Positions 1 to 9,543 of a stretch of DNA of 64,000 nt are shown here, piece after piece. Below the pieces are notes generated by a model. It saw only the letters and a program-made list of their open reading frames with translations, made no database searches and had not been told where the DNA came from. Positions within the stretch are counted from its first letter, which is position 1; every line of letters starts with the position of its first letter. Source of the stretch: Larkinella terrae. GTDB lineage: Bacteria > Bacteroidota > Bacteroidia > Cytophagales > Spirosomataceae. The stretch is taken from positions 1 through 64,000 of the forward strand of contig NZ_WJXZ01000021.1 in assembly GCF_009668025.1 (NCBI RefSeq), given 5' to 3'. A program made the position numbers and the translations under genes.

Positions 1-88
1 CCTCTTCCCATACCGAACAGAGCCGTTAAGCCCCGTTACGCCGATGGTACTGGAGTCACTTCCGGGAGAGTAGGTTGCCGCCACCACA
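1..88 (+). rRNA. rrf: 5S ribosomal RNA, 3' part
   Basis: The first bases carry the conserved 5S core (CCGAACAGAGCCGTTAAG and CGCCGATGGTACTG) and the closing stem GAGAGTAGGTTGCCGCCA. The 5' end lies outside the window. It is presumably the last gene of an rRNA operon, since a strong terminator follows directly. The exact mature 3' end is uncertain by a few bases. Confidence 0.93.
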
Positions 89-96
89 GAATGCCA

Positions 97-127
97 GGTC
101 CGTATCCACCGATACGGACCTTTTTTT
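97..127 (+). terminator. Intrinsic terminator of the rRNA operon
   Basis: A perfect 10-bp stem (97-106 with 111-120, GGTCCGTATC) with a CACC loop is followed by seven T residues. Confidence 0.93.
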
Positions 128-387
128 GGGCCTTACGGTTGCTGAATATATTTAAAGTTATATTTATTCATTGATTTATAACGTTGGTTAATGCATTACG
201 TTGCTACCTGTTCGCTCTCCACTTTTTAGATTCCGAGTTGATAAAAACGAGTAGTTTACCTTTCATCTTTGAAAAACCACTAGTTCATCCGGAAAATCAG
301 CCGCTTCGCGCCTTAATTCTTGGTAAAAAGCTCATTTACATCCACCTTTGCCACGCTATATCCGCACGAACAATCAGTGAAAAACTC
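128..387. other. Intergenic region with no supported gene
   Basis: AT-rich DNA between the rRNA terminator and the tetR operators. A 73-codon frame (184-405) begins with TTG, has no family resemblance and overlaps the operator region, so it is not called. It probably holds the efflux operon promoter, but no clear TAnnTTTG box was found. Confidence 0.5.
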
Positions 388-442
388 AGGAAACTACGAA
401 CTTAAAATTAGTTTCCTAAGTTTATGACTTAAAATAGTCATA
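388..442. promoter_or_regulatory. Two dyad operators upstream of tetR
   Basis: Dyad 1 is AGGAAACTA (388-396) with TAGTTTCCT (409-417). Dyad 2 is TATGACT (423-429) with AGTCATA (436-442). Both carry the direct repeat ACTTAAAAT (400-408 and 427-435). The dyad centres are 30 bp apart, about three helical turns. Dyad 2 ends five bases before the start codon. Placement and symmetry suit autorepression by the TetR protein; this is inference. Confidence 0.6.
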
Positions 443-447
443 TATCA

Positions 448-1080
448 TTGGAACTTAAAGAGCGAATTCTGGTAAAAGCTGAAGCTCTATTTTGGAAATT
501 CGGTACCCGTAGTATTACAATGGATGATATCTCCCGTGATATCGGTATTTCCAAAAAAACTCTGTATCAGCACTTTACCGATAAGGATGATATTGTTTAT
601 CAAGTCATCCTGTATCGGCTGGATAAAAACCGGGAAAATGTGAATTGCCGAATGGCGACCGCTCATGACCCCATCGAAGAGATTCTGCTTGCCTCAGAGA
701 TCATGCGGCAATATCTGGCCGAGATGAATCCGGCATTATTCATCGATATACAGCGTCATTACCCGCGAGCGTGGGAGGTATGTACCGAGTTCAAGGAAAA
801 GTTTTTGCTCGAATCGATTCGGACCAATCTGAAAAAAGGCATTGAGCAAGAATTGTATCGATCAGAAATTGATGTGGAGATCATGGCTCGTTTGCGCGTT
901 GAATTGATGCGTGTGGCCTTTGATACTGATGTGTTTCCCAGAGCATTGACGGGAATGATCGAAGTTCAGATTCAATTGCTTCATCATTTTGTACGAGGAA
1001 TACTTACTGAAAAAGGATTACTTATCTACAACCAATATGTTCAAAAACATCAGAATAACCCCGCCATTACGACCTTGTAG
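448..1080 (+). CDS. TetR/AcrR family transcriptional regulator
   Basis: 210 residues with an N-terminal helix-turn-helix at about 22-45 (TMDDISRDIGISKKTLYQHF), the signature of TetR repressors. The C-terminal half is variable and should bind a ligand. The start is a TTG just downstream of a dyad operator; no ATG fits in frame upstream. The 3' end overlaps the outer-membrane channel gene by 44 bp, and an adaptor and RND pump follow, so it should control this efflux operon and probably itself. The pump substrate cannot be told from sequence. Confidence 0.9.
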   Translation: MELKERILVKAEALFWKFGTRSITMDDISRDIGISKKTLYQHFTDKDDIVYQVILYRLDKNRENVNCRMATAHDPIEEILLASEIMRQYLAEMNPALFIDIQRHYPRAWEVCTEFKEKFLLESIRTNLKKGIEQELYRSEIDVEIMARLRVELMRVAFDTDVFPRALTGMIEVQIQLLHHFVRGILTEKGLLIYNQYVQKHQNNPAITTL

Positions 1081-2449
1081 GTCAATTTATAGTTTCTTCT
1101 TAACAATTGGTGTGTTTGGATCGGCGATGGCCCAGACGCCTACCGCATTTTCACTGAACGAAGCCATTAATTTTGCCACTCAACAAAACATCAACGTCAA
1201 GAACACGCATTTGGATGCGTTGAGTGCCGAAGCCCGGATTAAAGAGCTTAAAGGATTAGCGCTGCCGCAAGTCAATGTGAATGGAACGGTTACTTACAAT
1301 GCGATCATTCAGAAATTCATCTTTCCGGCGGGCGGTTTTGGCGCTCCGGCCGATTCGACAGGTGGCGGTGGTGATAAAGATGCCGTAACGGCTATTCCTT
1401 TTGGGGTTAAACTCCAAGGAAATGTGGCCGCCACAGTTAATCAGTTGATTTTCGATGCTTCTTACAAAATCGGATTGAAAGCGGCTGCAACGTACCGCGA
1501 ACTGGCCCAGAAGAACATTACGGCTTCTAAAATTAATGTAGCAGAACAGGTTGCGAAAGCCTATTACGGGGTTTTGGTGAGCGAAGAACGAATCAAGTTG
1601 CTGGATCTGAATATCTCGCGCGTCGATACGCTGTTACGCGAAACCCGGAGCATGAACGGCCAGGGATTTGTGGAAAAAATTGACGTCGATCGGCTGGAAG
1701 TTCAATTAAACAACCTGAAAACCGAGCGGCAAAACGTCAAAAATCTGGTTGATCTGAGCTACAATTTATTGAAGTTTCAGATGGGATTGCCCATCAACTC
1801 GCCTATTCAATTGACAGACAAAATAGAGTCGTACAGCCAGAAGGATTTGGATCAGGCAGCGGCTTCGGATGCTGCTTTTGATTATGGGCAACGGATCGAG
1901 TTTTCGACCTTACAAACGCAGGTTACGCTGGCTGATCTGGATTACCAGAACATTGGAAAGCAATATTACCCGCGATTGACCGCCAGTGGTACGTACGGCC
2001 ACAACAACGGTCGTAACAATTTTACCGATTTCTGGACAACCCAGTGGTTTAACTCCGCTGCTATTTCGCTGAATCTTAACATACCGGTTTTTGACGGTTT
2101 TCAGAAAAAATATGCCGCACAGCAACGGAAAATCACGGTCGACAAAGCGCGTCAGAGCGGTGAACTGCTGAAAAATTCGATCGATCTTCAAATCAAGCAG
2201 GCAACCGTCACGCTGTCGAATAACCTGCAAACCCTCCAGAATCAGAAACGGAACATGGATCTGGCGCAGGAAGTGGTGCGGGTTACGCGGATTAAGTACA
2301 AGGAAGGGGTTGGCTCCAACATTGAAGTGTTGAACGCCGAGACGTCTTCGCGCGAAGCCCAAACCAATTATTTCGCGGCTTTGCTGGATTACATGATTAC
2401 GAAAGTCGATCTGGATAAAGCCTTAGGAAAACTCTACACCGGTCAATAA
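1037..2449 (+). CDS. TolC-family outer membrane efflux channel
   Basis: About 470 residues. The ATG at 1037 is chosen because it gives a normal signal peptide ending in GSAMAQ before the mature start QTPTAFSLNEAI; the longer frame from 989 adds nothing recognisable. The first TolC repeat opens with FSLNEAINFATQQN, and long helical stretches rich in Q, L, N and K follow, with VARITRIKYKEG-like text near the C terminus, as in OEP proteins. It should form the trimeric outer-membrane duct for the pump encoded downstream. Its start overlaps the regulator gene, which implies one transcript. Confidence 0.92.
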   Translation: MFKNIRITPPLRPCRSIYSFFLTIGVFGSAMAQTPTAFSLNEAINFATQQNINVKNTHLDALSAEARIKELKGLALPQVNVNGTVTYNAIIQKFIFPAGGFGAPADSTGGGGDKDAVTAIPFGVKLQGNVAATVNQLIFDASYKIGLKAAATYRELAQKNITASKINVAEQVAKAYYGVLVSEERIKLLDLNISRVDTLLRETRSMNGQGFVEKIDVDRLEVQLNNLKTERQNVKNLVDLSYNLLKFQMGLPINSPIQLTDKIESYSQKDLDQAAASDAAFDYGQRIEFSTLQTQVTLADLDYQNIGKQYYPRLTASGTYGHNNGRNNFTDFWTTQWFNSAAISLNLNIPVFDGFQKKYAAQQRKITVDKARQSGELLKNSIDLQIKQATVTLSNNLQTLQNQKRNMDLAQEVVRVTRIKYKEGVGSNIEVLNAETSSREAQTNYFAALLDYMITKVDLDKALGKLYTGQ

Positions 2450-2499
2450 CTACCCTTCTATTTCACACTGTTCAAGGCAGTTTTACGAATTAACCAAAG

Positions 2500-3633
2500 A
2501 TGAAAACATATTACGCAATCGGATTAGCAACGACCTTATTGATGTCCTGCTCCTCGGGAGAGAAAAAGACGGATTTAGCGTCTAAAAAGCAGGAGTTAGC
2601 CGATCTGAAATCCCAGCAAACCGAGCTATCGACGAAAATCAAAGCGTTGGAAGCCGAAGTCGGCAAACTCGATCCGAAACAGGCCGAGCAGGTCAAAGTA
2701 AAAGAAGTGACCGTAGCGCCCCTGGCGGCAACTACCTTCAAGCATTTTGTCGAATTACAAGGCGCAATCGACGCGAAAAATAACGTACAGGTAAGTCCGA
2801 AATCGGGCGGATCCGTTACGGCGGTTTACGTAAAAGAAGGTGACGCCGTAAAAGCCGGTACGGTTTTGGCCAAAATCGACGACCAGATTCTGCGGGAATC
2901 CCTGGAAGAAGTAAAGAACCAACTCACGCTGGCGAATACGGTTTTCGAAAAACAGTCCAATCTGTGGAAGCAGCAGATCGGCACGGAAATTCAGTATCTG
3001 CAGGCAAAAAACAACAAGGAAGGTCTTGAAAAACGGCTGGCAACGCTGAACGCGCAACTTTCGCAGTCGAGTGTTACCTCGCCAATTTCCGGCGTTGTGG
3101 ACCGTGTGAATGTCAAAGCGGGCGAAACCGCCATGCCGGGCGTGGGCATTGTAAACGTGGTGAACCTGTCGCAGCTGAAAGTAACGGCGAAAGTGGCCGA
3201 CACGTATGCGGGCAGCGTGCGCCGAGGCGATGCGGTGGTGGTTCGGTTCCCGGACATTAACAAGGAACTGACGACCCGGATTAGCTTCGTTTCGACGACG
3301 GTTGATCCGCTCAGCCGGACGTTTACGATCGAGGCTCCACTGCCGTCGGACAACAGCCTGAAACCGAACATGCTGGCTCAGGTCAAGATCAATGACATTT
3401 CGAAAGCGAAAGCCATCGTGATCAACCAGAACATGGTTCAGAGCACCGAAAACGGCCAGTTGGTGTACGTCGCGGTGAACGAAAATAACAAGAAAGTAGC
3501 TAAGGCCCGTCAGGTAAAAACCGGTCTGAGCTACGGTGGTCAGATCGAGATTACGAACGGATTGCAATCGGGCGATCAGCTTATTACGCAAGGTTATCAG
3601 GAGTTAGTTGACGGACAACCGATCAACTTCTAA
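2500..3633 (+). CDS. RND efflux periplasmic adaptor (HlyD/AcrA family), lipoprotein
   Basis: 377 residues. A lipobox LLMSC puts the lipid-modified cysteine at residue 17. A predicted coiled coil follows (about 25-65, rich in K, E, L, Q), then the biotinyl-lipoyl-like half motifs around VQVSPKSGGSVTAVYVKEGD and SPISGVVDRVNVKAGE that bracket the helical hairpin, and a C-terminal beta domain. It links the inner-membrane pump to the channel. It sits 50 bp after the channel gene and 39 bp before the pump gene. The extra N-terminal coiled coil is typical of Bacteroidota adaptors. Confidence 0.93.
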   Translation: MKTYYAIGLATTLLMSCSSGEKKTDLASKKQELADLKSQQTELSTKIKALEAEVGKLDPKQAEQVKVKEVTVAPLAATTFKHFVELQGAIDAKNNVQVSPKSGGSVTAVYVKEGDAVKAGTVLAKIDDQILRESLEEVKNQLTLANTVFEKQSNLWKQQIGTEIQYLQAKNNKEGLEKRLATLNAQLSQSSVTSPISGVVDRVNVKAGETAMPGVGIVNVVNLSQLKVTAKVADTYAGSVRRGDAVVVRFPDINKELTTRISFVSTTVDPLSRTFTIEAPLPSDNSLKPNMLAQVKINDISKAKAIVINQNMVQSTENGQLVYVAVNENNKKVAKARQVKTGLSYGGQIEITNGLQSGDQLITQGYQELVDGQPINF

Positions 3634-3672
3634 GTTCCCTTTTTCATTAGTGGCTATAAACCAATCAATGCC

Positions 3673-6600
3673 ATGAAATTTGAACAATATAAAACCCTGG
3701 GTTTCACCAACTGGTGCGTAGAAAACCGGACGGCCATTTACATCTTTACGATTATTATTACGCTGGGTGGTCTGGTGGTTTACAATAACCTGCCGAAGGA
3801 ACAATTCCCGGACATTAAAGTGCCCCAGATTTACATCAATACGATTTACCTCGGAACGGCTCCGGCGGATGTGGAAAACACCATCAACAAGCCAATCGAG
3901 AAACAGCTGAAGTCGATCAACGGGGTTAAAAAGATCAAGTCGAACGCCTTACAGGACGTATCGGTTATTCTGGTCGAATTTAACCCGGATGTGCAGATTC
4001 CGGATGCCTTACAACGGGTTCGGGATGCCATCGACAAAGCCCGGCGCGATTTGCCGCAGAAAGTTGACAGCGGCCCGACGGCGCAGGACGTGAACTTCTC
4101 GGAGTTTCCGATCATGAATGTCAACCTGGCGGGTAATTTCTCGCTGAAACAGTTGAAGGAATACGCCGAAGATTTGCAGGATGGGATTGAAGCCATGCCG
4201 GAAATCAGCCGGGTGGACATCGTTGGTGCGTTGGAGCGCGAAATCCAGATCAACGTGGATTTGCCCAAAATGCAATCGGCCGGTCTGGCGTTCTACGACA
4301 TTCAGCAGGCGGTTCAGGGCGAAAATATTAACGTCTCGGGTGGTGAACTCAACGTTGACGGTGTTCGTCGGACGCTGCGGGTTAAGGGCGAATTTAACGC
4401 CGTACAGCAATTGCAAAACCTCCAGATCCGGACGTCAACGGGCGCAACGGTTCGGCTGGGTGACGTGGCCAATGTACAGGATAGCTTCGAAGAGCAGCAG
4501 GATTTTGCCCGTTTGAACAACAAATCAGTCGTAACGCTGAACGTCATCAAACGCTCGGGTGCTAACCTGATTTCGGCTTCGGATAAAATTGAAAAAGTAA
4601 TTGAGGACTACAAGGAAACCCGGTTTCCGCAAGGGTTGGAAATTAAAGTAACCGCCGACCAATCGGAACGGACCCGTGCGGATTTGCACGACCTGGTCAA
4701 CACGGTTATTCTCGGTTTTATCTTCGTGGTATTGGTTCTGATGTTCTTCATGGGCGTCCGTGATGCCATTTTCGTGGGTCTTTCCGTGCCGCTGTCGGCG
4801 CTGGTGGCCTTCGTTTGTATGCCGATTGTTGGCCCGGTCGTGGGTACGGTTTTTACGCTGAACACCATCGTCCTGTTTGCCTTCCTGCTTGGGTTGGGTC
4901 TGGTTGTTGACGACGCCATTGTGGTGATTGAAAACACGCACCGGTTGTTCAACCTGAACAAAGACTGGGATATCAAGCAATCGGTGAAAGCAGCCGCGGG
5001 TGAAGTGTTTATCCCGGTTTTGTCCGGTACGCTGACCACCATTGCGCCTTTCTTTCCGCTGCTGTTCTGGCCGGGAATTGTGGGTGAATTTATGAAGTTT
5101 CTGCCGTTGACGCTGATTCTGACGCTGTTCTCGTCTCTGTTCGTGGCTTACGTGATGAACCCGGTTTTTGCCGTGACGTTCATGAAACGGCACGACGACG
5201 ATCACCACGAGGACAATCAGGGTTTCCAGCCGATTCGTCGGCCATTGATCATCATGGCGGTTTTGACCGTTCTGGGTTACCTGATCGACCGTGGACTTGG
5301 GAATTTCATGGTGCTTTTCATGGTTCTGTACGTATTCAACCACTATATCCTCACCCCGAAAGTTATCGTTCCGTTCCAGGAAGGGCTGTTGCCGCGACTC
5401 AAAAACGGGTATCGGAAACTGATTTCCTGGGTTTTGGTGGGCTGGCGGCCCGTCGGTGCGATTGTCAGCATGGTGGCCCTGCTGTTCGTCACTTTCTTTT
5501 TGATGGGCATCGTGCAGCCGAAAGTCATCTTCTTCCCGAGTGGTGATCCGGATTACATCTACGTATACAATGTGATGCCGATCGGGACAGACGCCCGCAT
5601 AACGGACTCGGTAACGAAAATCATTGAAAAACGCGTTTTCGCGGTACTTGATAAGCACAAGGCTACTGACATCGTTAACTCGGTGATTGCCAACGTGGGT
5701 AAAAATGCCGGTGACCCGTTCAATCCGGATCGCTCGGATACGCCCCACAAATCGAAAGTGACGGTGGCATTTGGCAAAAAAGAAGACCGGCGCGGCATTT
5801 CGTCCGAAATGTTGCTGAACGAAGTTCGGACGGCGATGCAGGGTATTCCGGGAACGGAAATCTCAGTGGAACGCGAAAACAACGGTCCGCCGACCGGAAA
5901 ACCGATCGCGATTGAAATCGCCGGGGATGACTTCAAGGTGTTGCAAAGTCTCGAAAAACAGGTTCGGCAGAAAATTGCGCAGTCCGGTATTCAGGGAATC
6001 GATCAGTTGAAGTCGGATCTGGTGACCAACAAACCGGAAATTGTGATCAACATCGACCGCGAAAAAGCCGAACGCGAAGGTATTTCGTCGGCGCAGGTGG
6101 CGATGGCGGTTCGGACGGCCTTGTTCGGTCTGGAAGTCTCGAAATTCCGCGACGACAAGGACGAATACCCGATTATGGTTCGGTTAAAACCGGACGACCG
6201 CAGCCAGATTGAGCGGCTGTTGAGCCTGAATATCGTGTACCGGGATATGAACATGGGCGGTCAGCTGCGGCAGGTGCCGATTCAGTCGGTTGCCAACATC
6301 AGCTATTCGACCACGTTCAGCCAGATCAACCGGCAAAATCAGGAGCGGGTTATTACCCTCGGTTCGGACGTTGTGCCGGGTTACAACGCCAACGAGATTG
6401 TAGCCCAGATTCAGCAACTGATCACCGATGTTGAGGTTCCGAACGGTTATGCCATTCGGATGGGTGGTGAGCAGGAAGAGCAACAGGAATCGATGGTGTT
6501 TTTGATGTCGGCGTTCGGGATGGCCATGTTGCTGATCTACCTGATCCTGGCGACGCAGTTCAACTCCGCCGTCAAACCGGTCATCATCTTCTTCACGATC

Positions 6601-7098
6601 GTGCTGTCGCTGATCGGGGTGTTACTGGGCTTTATGATTGCCGGAAAAACGTTCTCCATTATCATGTCCGGGGTTGGTATTATCGCTCTGGCGGGTATTG
6701 TGGTGAAAAACGGTATTCTGCTTATTGAATTTATTGAAGAACTCCGGGATCGGGGAACACCCCTGCGGGAAGCCATCATCGAGGGTGGTGCCATCCGTCT
6801 GACCCCGGTTTTATTGACCGCTTCAGCGGCTGTATTAGGGCTGGTGCCGCTGGCATTGGGCCTGACGATCGACTTCGTAGGTCTGTTCCGGGATTTTGAT
6901 CCGCACGTCGTCATTGGAGGTGACAGCGCCGTATTCTGGAATATTCTGGCCTGGACCATTATTTACGGGTTAACATTTTCGACGGTTTTAACGTTAATCA
7001 TCGTGCCGTGTATGTATTGGGTCAGCGAAAAGATTAAAGGCCGGGTGAAAAGAACCGTATCCCAACCGGAACGGGAGCCCGAATTAGTAAACGAATAA
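3673..7098 (+). CDS. RND efflux transporter permease (HAE-1/AcrB type)
   Basis: 1141 residues, about 100 more than AcrB. Family marks include PKEQFPDI near the N terminus, the TM4 motif LGLVVDDAIVVIENTHR with its paired aspartates, and GIVVKNGILLIEFIEEL in the second half. It is a proton-driven trimeric exporter working with the adaptor and channel above. The excess length is largely a segment at about 515-565 between TM6 and TM7: a His/Asp-rich stretch (HDDDHHED) and two further hydrophobic stretches before FQEGLLPRLKNGYRK. Last gene of the operon; a terminator follows. Confidence 0.95.
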   Translation: MKFEQYKTLGFTNWCVENRTAIYIFTIIITLGGLVVYNNLPKEQFPDIKVPQIYINTIYLGTAPADVENTINKPIEKQLKSINGVKKIKSNALQDVSVILVEFNPDVQIPDALQRVRDAIDKARRDLPQKVDSGPTAQDVNFSEFPIMNVNLAGNFSLKQLKEYAEDLQDGIEAMPEISRVDIVGALEREIQINVDLPKMQSAGLAFYDIQQAVQGENINVSGGELNVDGVRRTLRVKGEFNAVQQLQNLQIRTSTGATVRLGDVANVQDSFEEQQDFARLNNKSVVTLNVIKRSGANLISASDKIEKVIEDYKETRFPQGLEIKVTADQSERTRADLHDLVNTVILGFIFVVLVLMFFMGVRDAIFVGLSVPLSALVAFVCMPIVGPVVGTVFTLNTIVLFAFLLGLGLVVDDAIVVIENTHRLFNLNKDWDIKQSVKAAAGEVFIPVLSGTLTTIAPFFPLLFWPGIVGEFMKFLPLTLILTLFSSLFVAYVMNPVFAVTFMKRHDDDHHEDNQGFQPIRRPLIIMAVLTVLGYLIDRGLGNFMVLFMVLYVFNHYILTPKVIVPFQEGLLPRLKNGYRKLISWVLVGWRPVGAIVSMVALLFVTFFLMGIVQPKVIFFPSGDPDYIYVYNVMPIGTDARITDSVTKIIEKRVFAVLDKHKATDIVNSVIANVGKNAGDPFNPDRSDTPHKSKVTVAFGKKEDRRGISSEMLLNEVRTAMQGIPGTEISVERENNGPPTGKPIAIEIAGDDFKVLQSLEKQVRQKIAQSGIQGIDQLKSDLVTNKPEIVINIDREKAEREGISSAQVAMAVRTALFGLEVSKFRDDKDEYPIMVRLKPDDRSQIERLLSLNIVYRDMNMGGQLRQVPIQSVANISYSTTFSQINRQNQERVITLGSDVVPGYNANEIVAQIQQLITDVEVPNGYAIRMGGEQEEQQESMVFLMSAFGMAMLLIYLILATQFNSAVKPVIIFFTIVLSLIGVLLGFMIAGKTFSIIMSGVGIIALAGIVVKNGILLIEFIEELRDRGTPLREAIIEGGAIRLTPVLLTASAAVLGLVPLALGLTIDFVGLFRDFDPHVVIGGDSAVFWNILAWTIIYGLTFSTVLTLIIVPCMYWVSEKIKGRVKRTVSQPEREPELVNE

Positions 7099-7116
7099 CT
7101 AACTGTATTGAACCGA

Positions 7117-7150
7117 AAAACCCACAGTGTCTGTTTACGCTGTGGGTTTT
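7117..7150 (+). terminator. Intrinsic terminator of the efflux operon
   Basis: AAAACCCACAG (7117-7127) pairs with CTGTGGGTTTT (7140-7150), giving an 11-bp stem with a 12-base loop that ends in a T run. Confidence 0.85.
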
Positions 7151-7165
7151 CTATTTTCGACTGCT

Positions 7166-8443
7166 ATGAACCGTATCGTTCTTTTTTTCATTGTATCCGC
7201 CATTTTACTCCTGATTGACTGGTATGTTTTTCAGGCCATCAAAACCGTCACCCGCTCGACTTCCGAAGCCACGCAACGCACTGTTCAGTACATTTACTGG
7301 GGTTTTACGGCGGTTACCATCATCACTTACCTGACCATGCAATTGCTGCCGCCCGACGCCGTCGGACGGGTCACGCGCGGTTTTATCTGGTCGGCGATTC
7401 TGATTCCGTATTTTTCGAAAGTATTCGCCATACTATTCATTTTCGTAGATGATCTGGGCCGGTTTGTCCGCTGGGTGGCATCGCTTTTCTACCGACCCGA
7501 TATCCGGGCCGCCGTAAATGACACGACGCAGGCCACCATTCCGGCCACGAACGTGATTCCGCGTTCCGAGTTTCTGATGAAAACCGCCCTGATTGCGGGT
7601 TCGGTGCCGCTGGTGGCCTTTACATACGGGATTGTTTCGGGCGCCCACGATTACCGCATCCGACGCATCAAACTACCGCTCAAAAACCTGCCATCGAGTT
7701 TCGATGGACTGAAAATTGCCCAGCTTTCGGACATTCATTCGGGAAGTTTTTTTAATAAAGTCGCGGTGAAAGGCGGGGTTGAAATGCTGTTGCGGGAAAA
7801 ACCGGATCTGGTTTTTTTTACCGGCGATCTGGTGAACAACACCGCCGATGAGGTTGAGGATTACATCGATATTTTTGATAAAGTAAAAGCGCCGATGGGT
7901 GTTTTCTCAACGCTGGGCAATCATGATTACGGCGATTACGTAAATTGGTCGAGTCCGCAGGCAAAAAAGAAAAATCTGGAGACGCTGAAAGCCGCCCACA
8001 AGCAACTCGGCTGGAACCTGATGATGGACGAAAACCACATTTTAGAACAAAATGGCGACAAAATCGCTTTAATTGGTATTCAAAACTGGGGCTCGGGCCG
8101 CTGGCCCAAATACGGCGATCTGGCAAAAGCGCGGAAAGGCACCGAAGACTACCCGGTTAAGCTCTTGTTATCCCACGATCCCAGCCATTGGGATGCGCAG
8201 GTCCGGCCGGAATTTCCAGATATCGATGTCCAGTTCGCGGGTCATACCCACGGCATGCAGTTTGGCGTCGAAATTGGAAACGTTCGCTGGAGTCCCGCGC
8301 AATACGCCTATAAACAATGGGCCGGACTATATCAGGAAGGCCAGCAATACCTGTACGTCAACCGGGGATATGGTTATTTAGGGTATCCGGGCCGGGTCGG
8401 CATCCTGCCGGAAGTCACCATTTTTGAATTGAAGAAAGGGTGA
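7166..8443 (+). CDS. Membrane-anchored metallophosphoesterase
   Basis: 425 residues from the ATG at 7166; an upstream frame start at 7127 lies inside the terminator hairpin and is rejected. About four hydrophobic N-terminal segments are followed by a calcineurin-like domain with all metal-binding blocks in order: LSDIHSG, FTGDLVNN, LGNHDYGDY, LLLSHDPSHWD and FAGHTHGMQFG. The architecture matches YkuE/YaeI-like phosphoesterases that act on phospholipid headgroups or other phosphoesters at the membrane; the substrate is unknown. Followed by a short intergenic inverted repeat. Confidence 0.92.
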   Translation: MNRIVLFFIVSAILLLIDWYVFQAIKTVTRSTSEATQRTVQYIYWGFTAVTIITYLTMQLLPPDAVGRVTRGFIWSAILIPYFSKVFAILFIFVDDLGRFVRWVASLFYRPDIRAAVNDTTQATIPATNVIPRSEFLMKTALIAGSVPLVAFTYGIVSGAHDYRIRRIKLPLKNLPSSFDGLKIAQLSDIHSGSFFNKVAVKGGVEMLLREKPDLVFFTGDLVNNTADEVEDYIDIFDKVKAPMGVFSTLGNHDYGDYVNWSSPQAKKKNLETLKAAHKQLGWNLMMDENHILEQNGDKIALIGIQNWGSGRWPKYGDLAKARKGTEDYPVKLLLSHDPSHWDAQVRPEFPDIDVQFAGHTHGMQFGVEIGNVRWSPAQYAYKQWAGLYQEGQQYLYVNRGYGYLGYPGRVGILPEVTIFELKKG

Positions 8444-8447
8444 ACTA

Positions 8448-8572
8448 TGATTACGGTGATCTTTTTGATTACAGTGATTAGAGTTCATTCAACGAGCAGT
8501 GAAAATAGTCAATTCTGCGAACCCAGAAGTCGCAAATTAAAATCAACTTAATCAAGAAAATCACTGTAATCA
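8448..8572. repeat. Intergenic inverted repeat with 9-nt phased units
   Basis: Four consecutive 9-mers start with TGAT (8448-8483: TGATTACGG, TGATCTTTT, TGATTACAG, TGATTAGAG). The 14-mer TGATTACAGTGATT (8466-8479) has a perfect inverted copy at 8559-8572. It fills the gap between two tandem genes and is one of the palindromic loci grouped in the findings. Confidence 0.85.
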
Positions 8573-8576
8573 TCGT

Positions 8577-9422
8577 ATGAAAAAGCTCTTACTCTTTGCC
8601 AGCGGACTGTTTGTCTCGCTGACGTCTTTTGGCCAGGCCGCCTGCTGCGACCAACCCGTAGCCGATGTATCCAATGACATGGCCTTATTGGCCAGTAATC
8701 GTTCATTTGTGATGTTACACGAAGAACCGCTGCCATTTACGTTTCACAGCGCGGCTGGTGAAATGGTGAAATTTAAAACACCGGACGGTAAGGAAGCCAA
8801 CGGTTTTTTGCTGAAAGCACCGAAAGAAACCAACAAATGGCTGTTTGTGTACCAGGAATGGTGGGGTCTGAACGACTACATTAAACAGGAAGCTGAAAAG
8901 CTCTATGGCGATCTGAAAGACGTTAACGTGCTGGCGGTCGATATGTACGACGGCAAAGTGGCCACGACCCGCGAGGAGGCTTCAAAACTGGTTCAGGTGC
9001 CGCGCGAACGGCTGGGAGCCATCATGCAGGGTGCGATTGCGTACGTGGGGCCACAGGCGCAAATTGCCAGCGTAGGCTGGTGTTTTGGGGGTGGCATGTC
9101 GTTGCAGTCGGCGATTCTGGCCGGAAAACAAACCGTTGGCTGCGTGATGTATTACGGCCAGCCGGAAAAAAATGTTGAAAAACTGAAAACCCTGAATACA
9201 GATGTGCTGGGTATTTTCGGCGCAAAAGACACCGGGATTCCGCCCGCAGCGGTTTCTGAATTCGAGAAAAATATGAAGGAAGCAGGTAAGGAAACATCGA
9301 TCAAAATGTATGATGCGCCCCACGCTTTTGCCAATCCGAGTAACCCGGGTTACAACAAGGAAGCGACTGCCGATGCCTATCAGATTACCCTCGATTACCT
9401 GAAAAAGCACCTGAAAGTTTAA
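8577..9422 (+). CDS. Exported dienelactone hydrolase family protein
   Basis: 281 residues with a signal peptide (MKKLLLFASGLFVSLTSFGQ). The alpha/beta-hydrolase core shows the nucleophile elbow GWCFGGG with cysteine in place of serine, as in dienelactone hydrolase, then the acid residue in FGAKDTGIP and the histidine in DAPHAFANP, so the catalytic triad is complete. The block YQEWWGLNDYIKQEAEKL is the family N-terminal signature. It probably hydrolyses an ester or lactone in the periplasm; the substrate is unknown. It starts four bases after the inverted repeat. Confidence 0.9.
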   Translation: MKKLLLFASGLFVSLTSFGQAACCDQPVADVSNDMALLASNRSFVMLHEEPLPFTFHSAAGEMVKFKTPDGKEANGFLLKAPKETNKWLFVYQEWWGLNDYIKQEAEKLYGDLKDVNVLAVDMYDGKVATTREEASKLVQVPRERLGAIMQGAIAYVGPQAQIASVGWCFGGGMSLQSAILAGKQTVGCVMYYGQPEKNVEKLKTLNTDVLGIFGAKDTGIPPAAVSEFEKNMKEAGKETSIKMYDAPHAFANPSNPGYNKEATADAYQITLDYLKKHLKV

Positions 9423-9543
9423 GTTCAGGAGCGGAGGTTTCGGCTAAAAAATCGAACAACTTTTTTGGTTTATGCGTTAAACCTATATGAACCAAACCAG
9501 TCTAACAGGCATCAGAAGTTTGAAACTGTAGACTGTTAACATC

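Noticed and set aside
184-405. 73-codon frame after the 5S rRNA
   Set aside because: TTG start, no signal or domain, AT-rich DNA, and it runs into the tetR operator region.
4525-5748. 407-codon frame antisense to the RND pump gene
   Set aside because: A shadow of a strongly biased coding frame; composition (very rich in His, Gln and Arg) is not protein-like.
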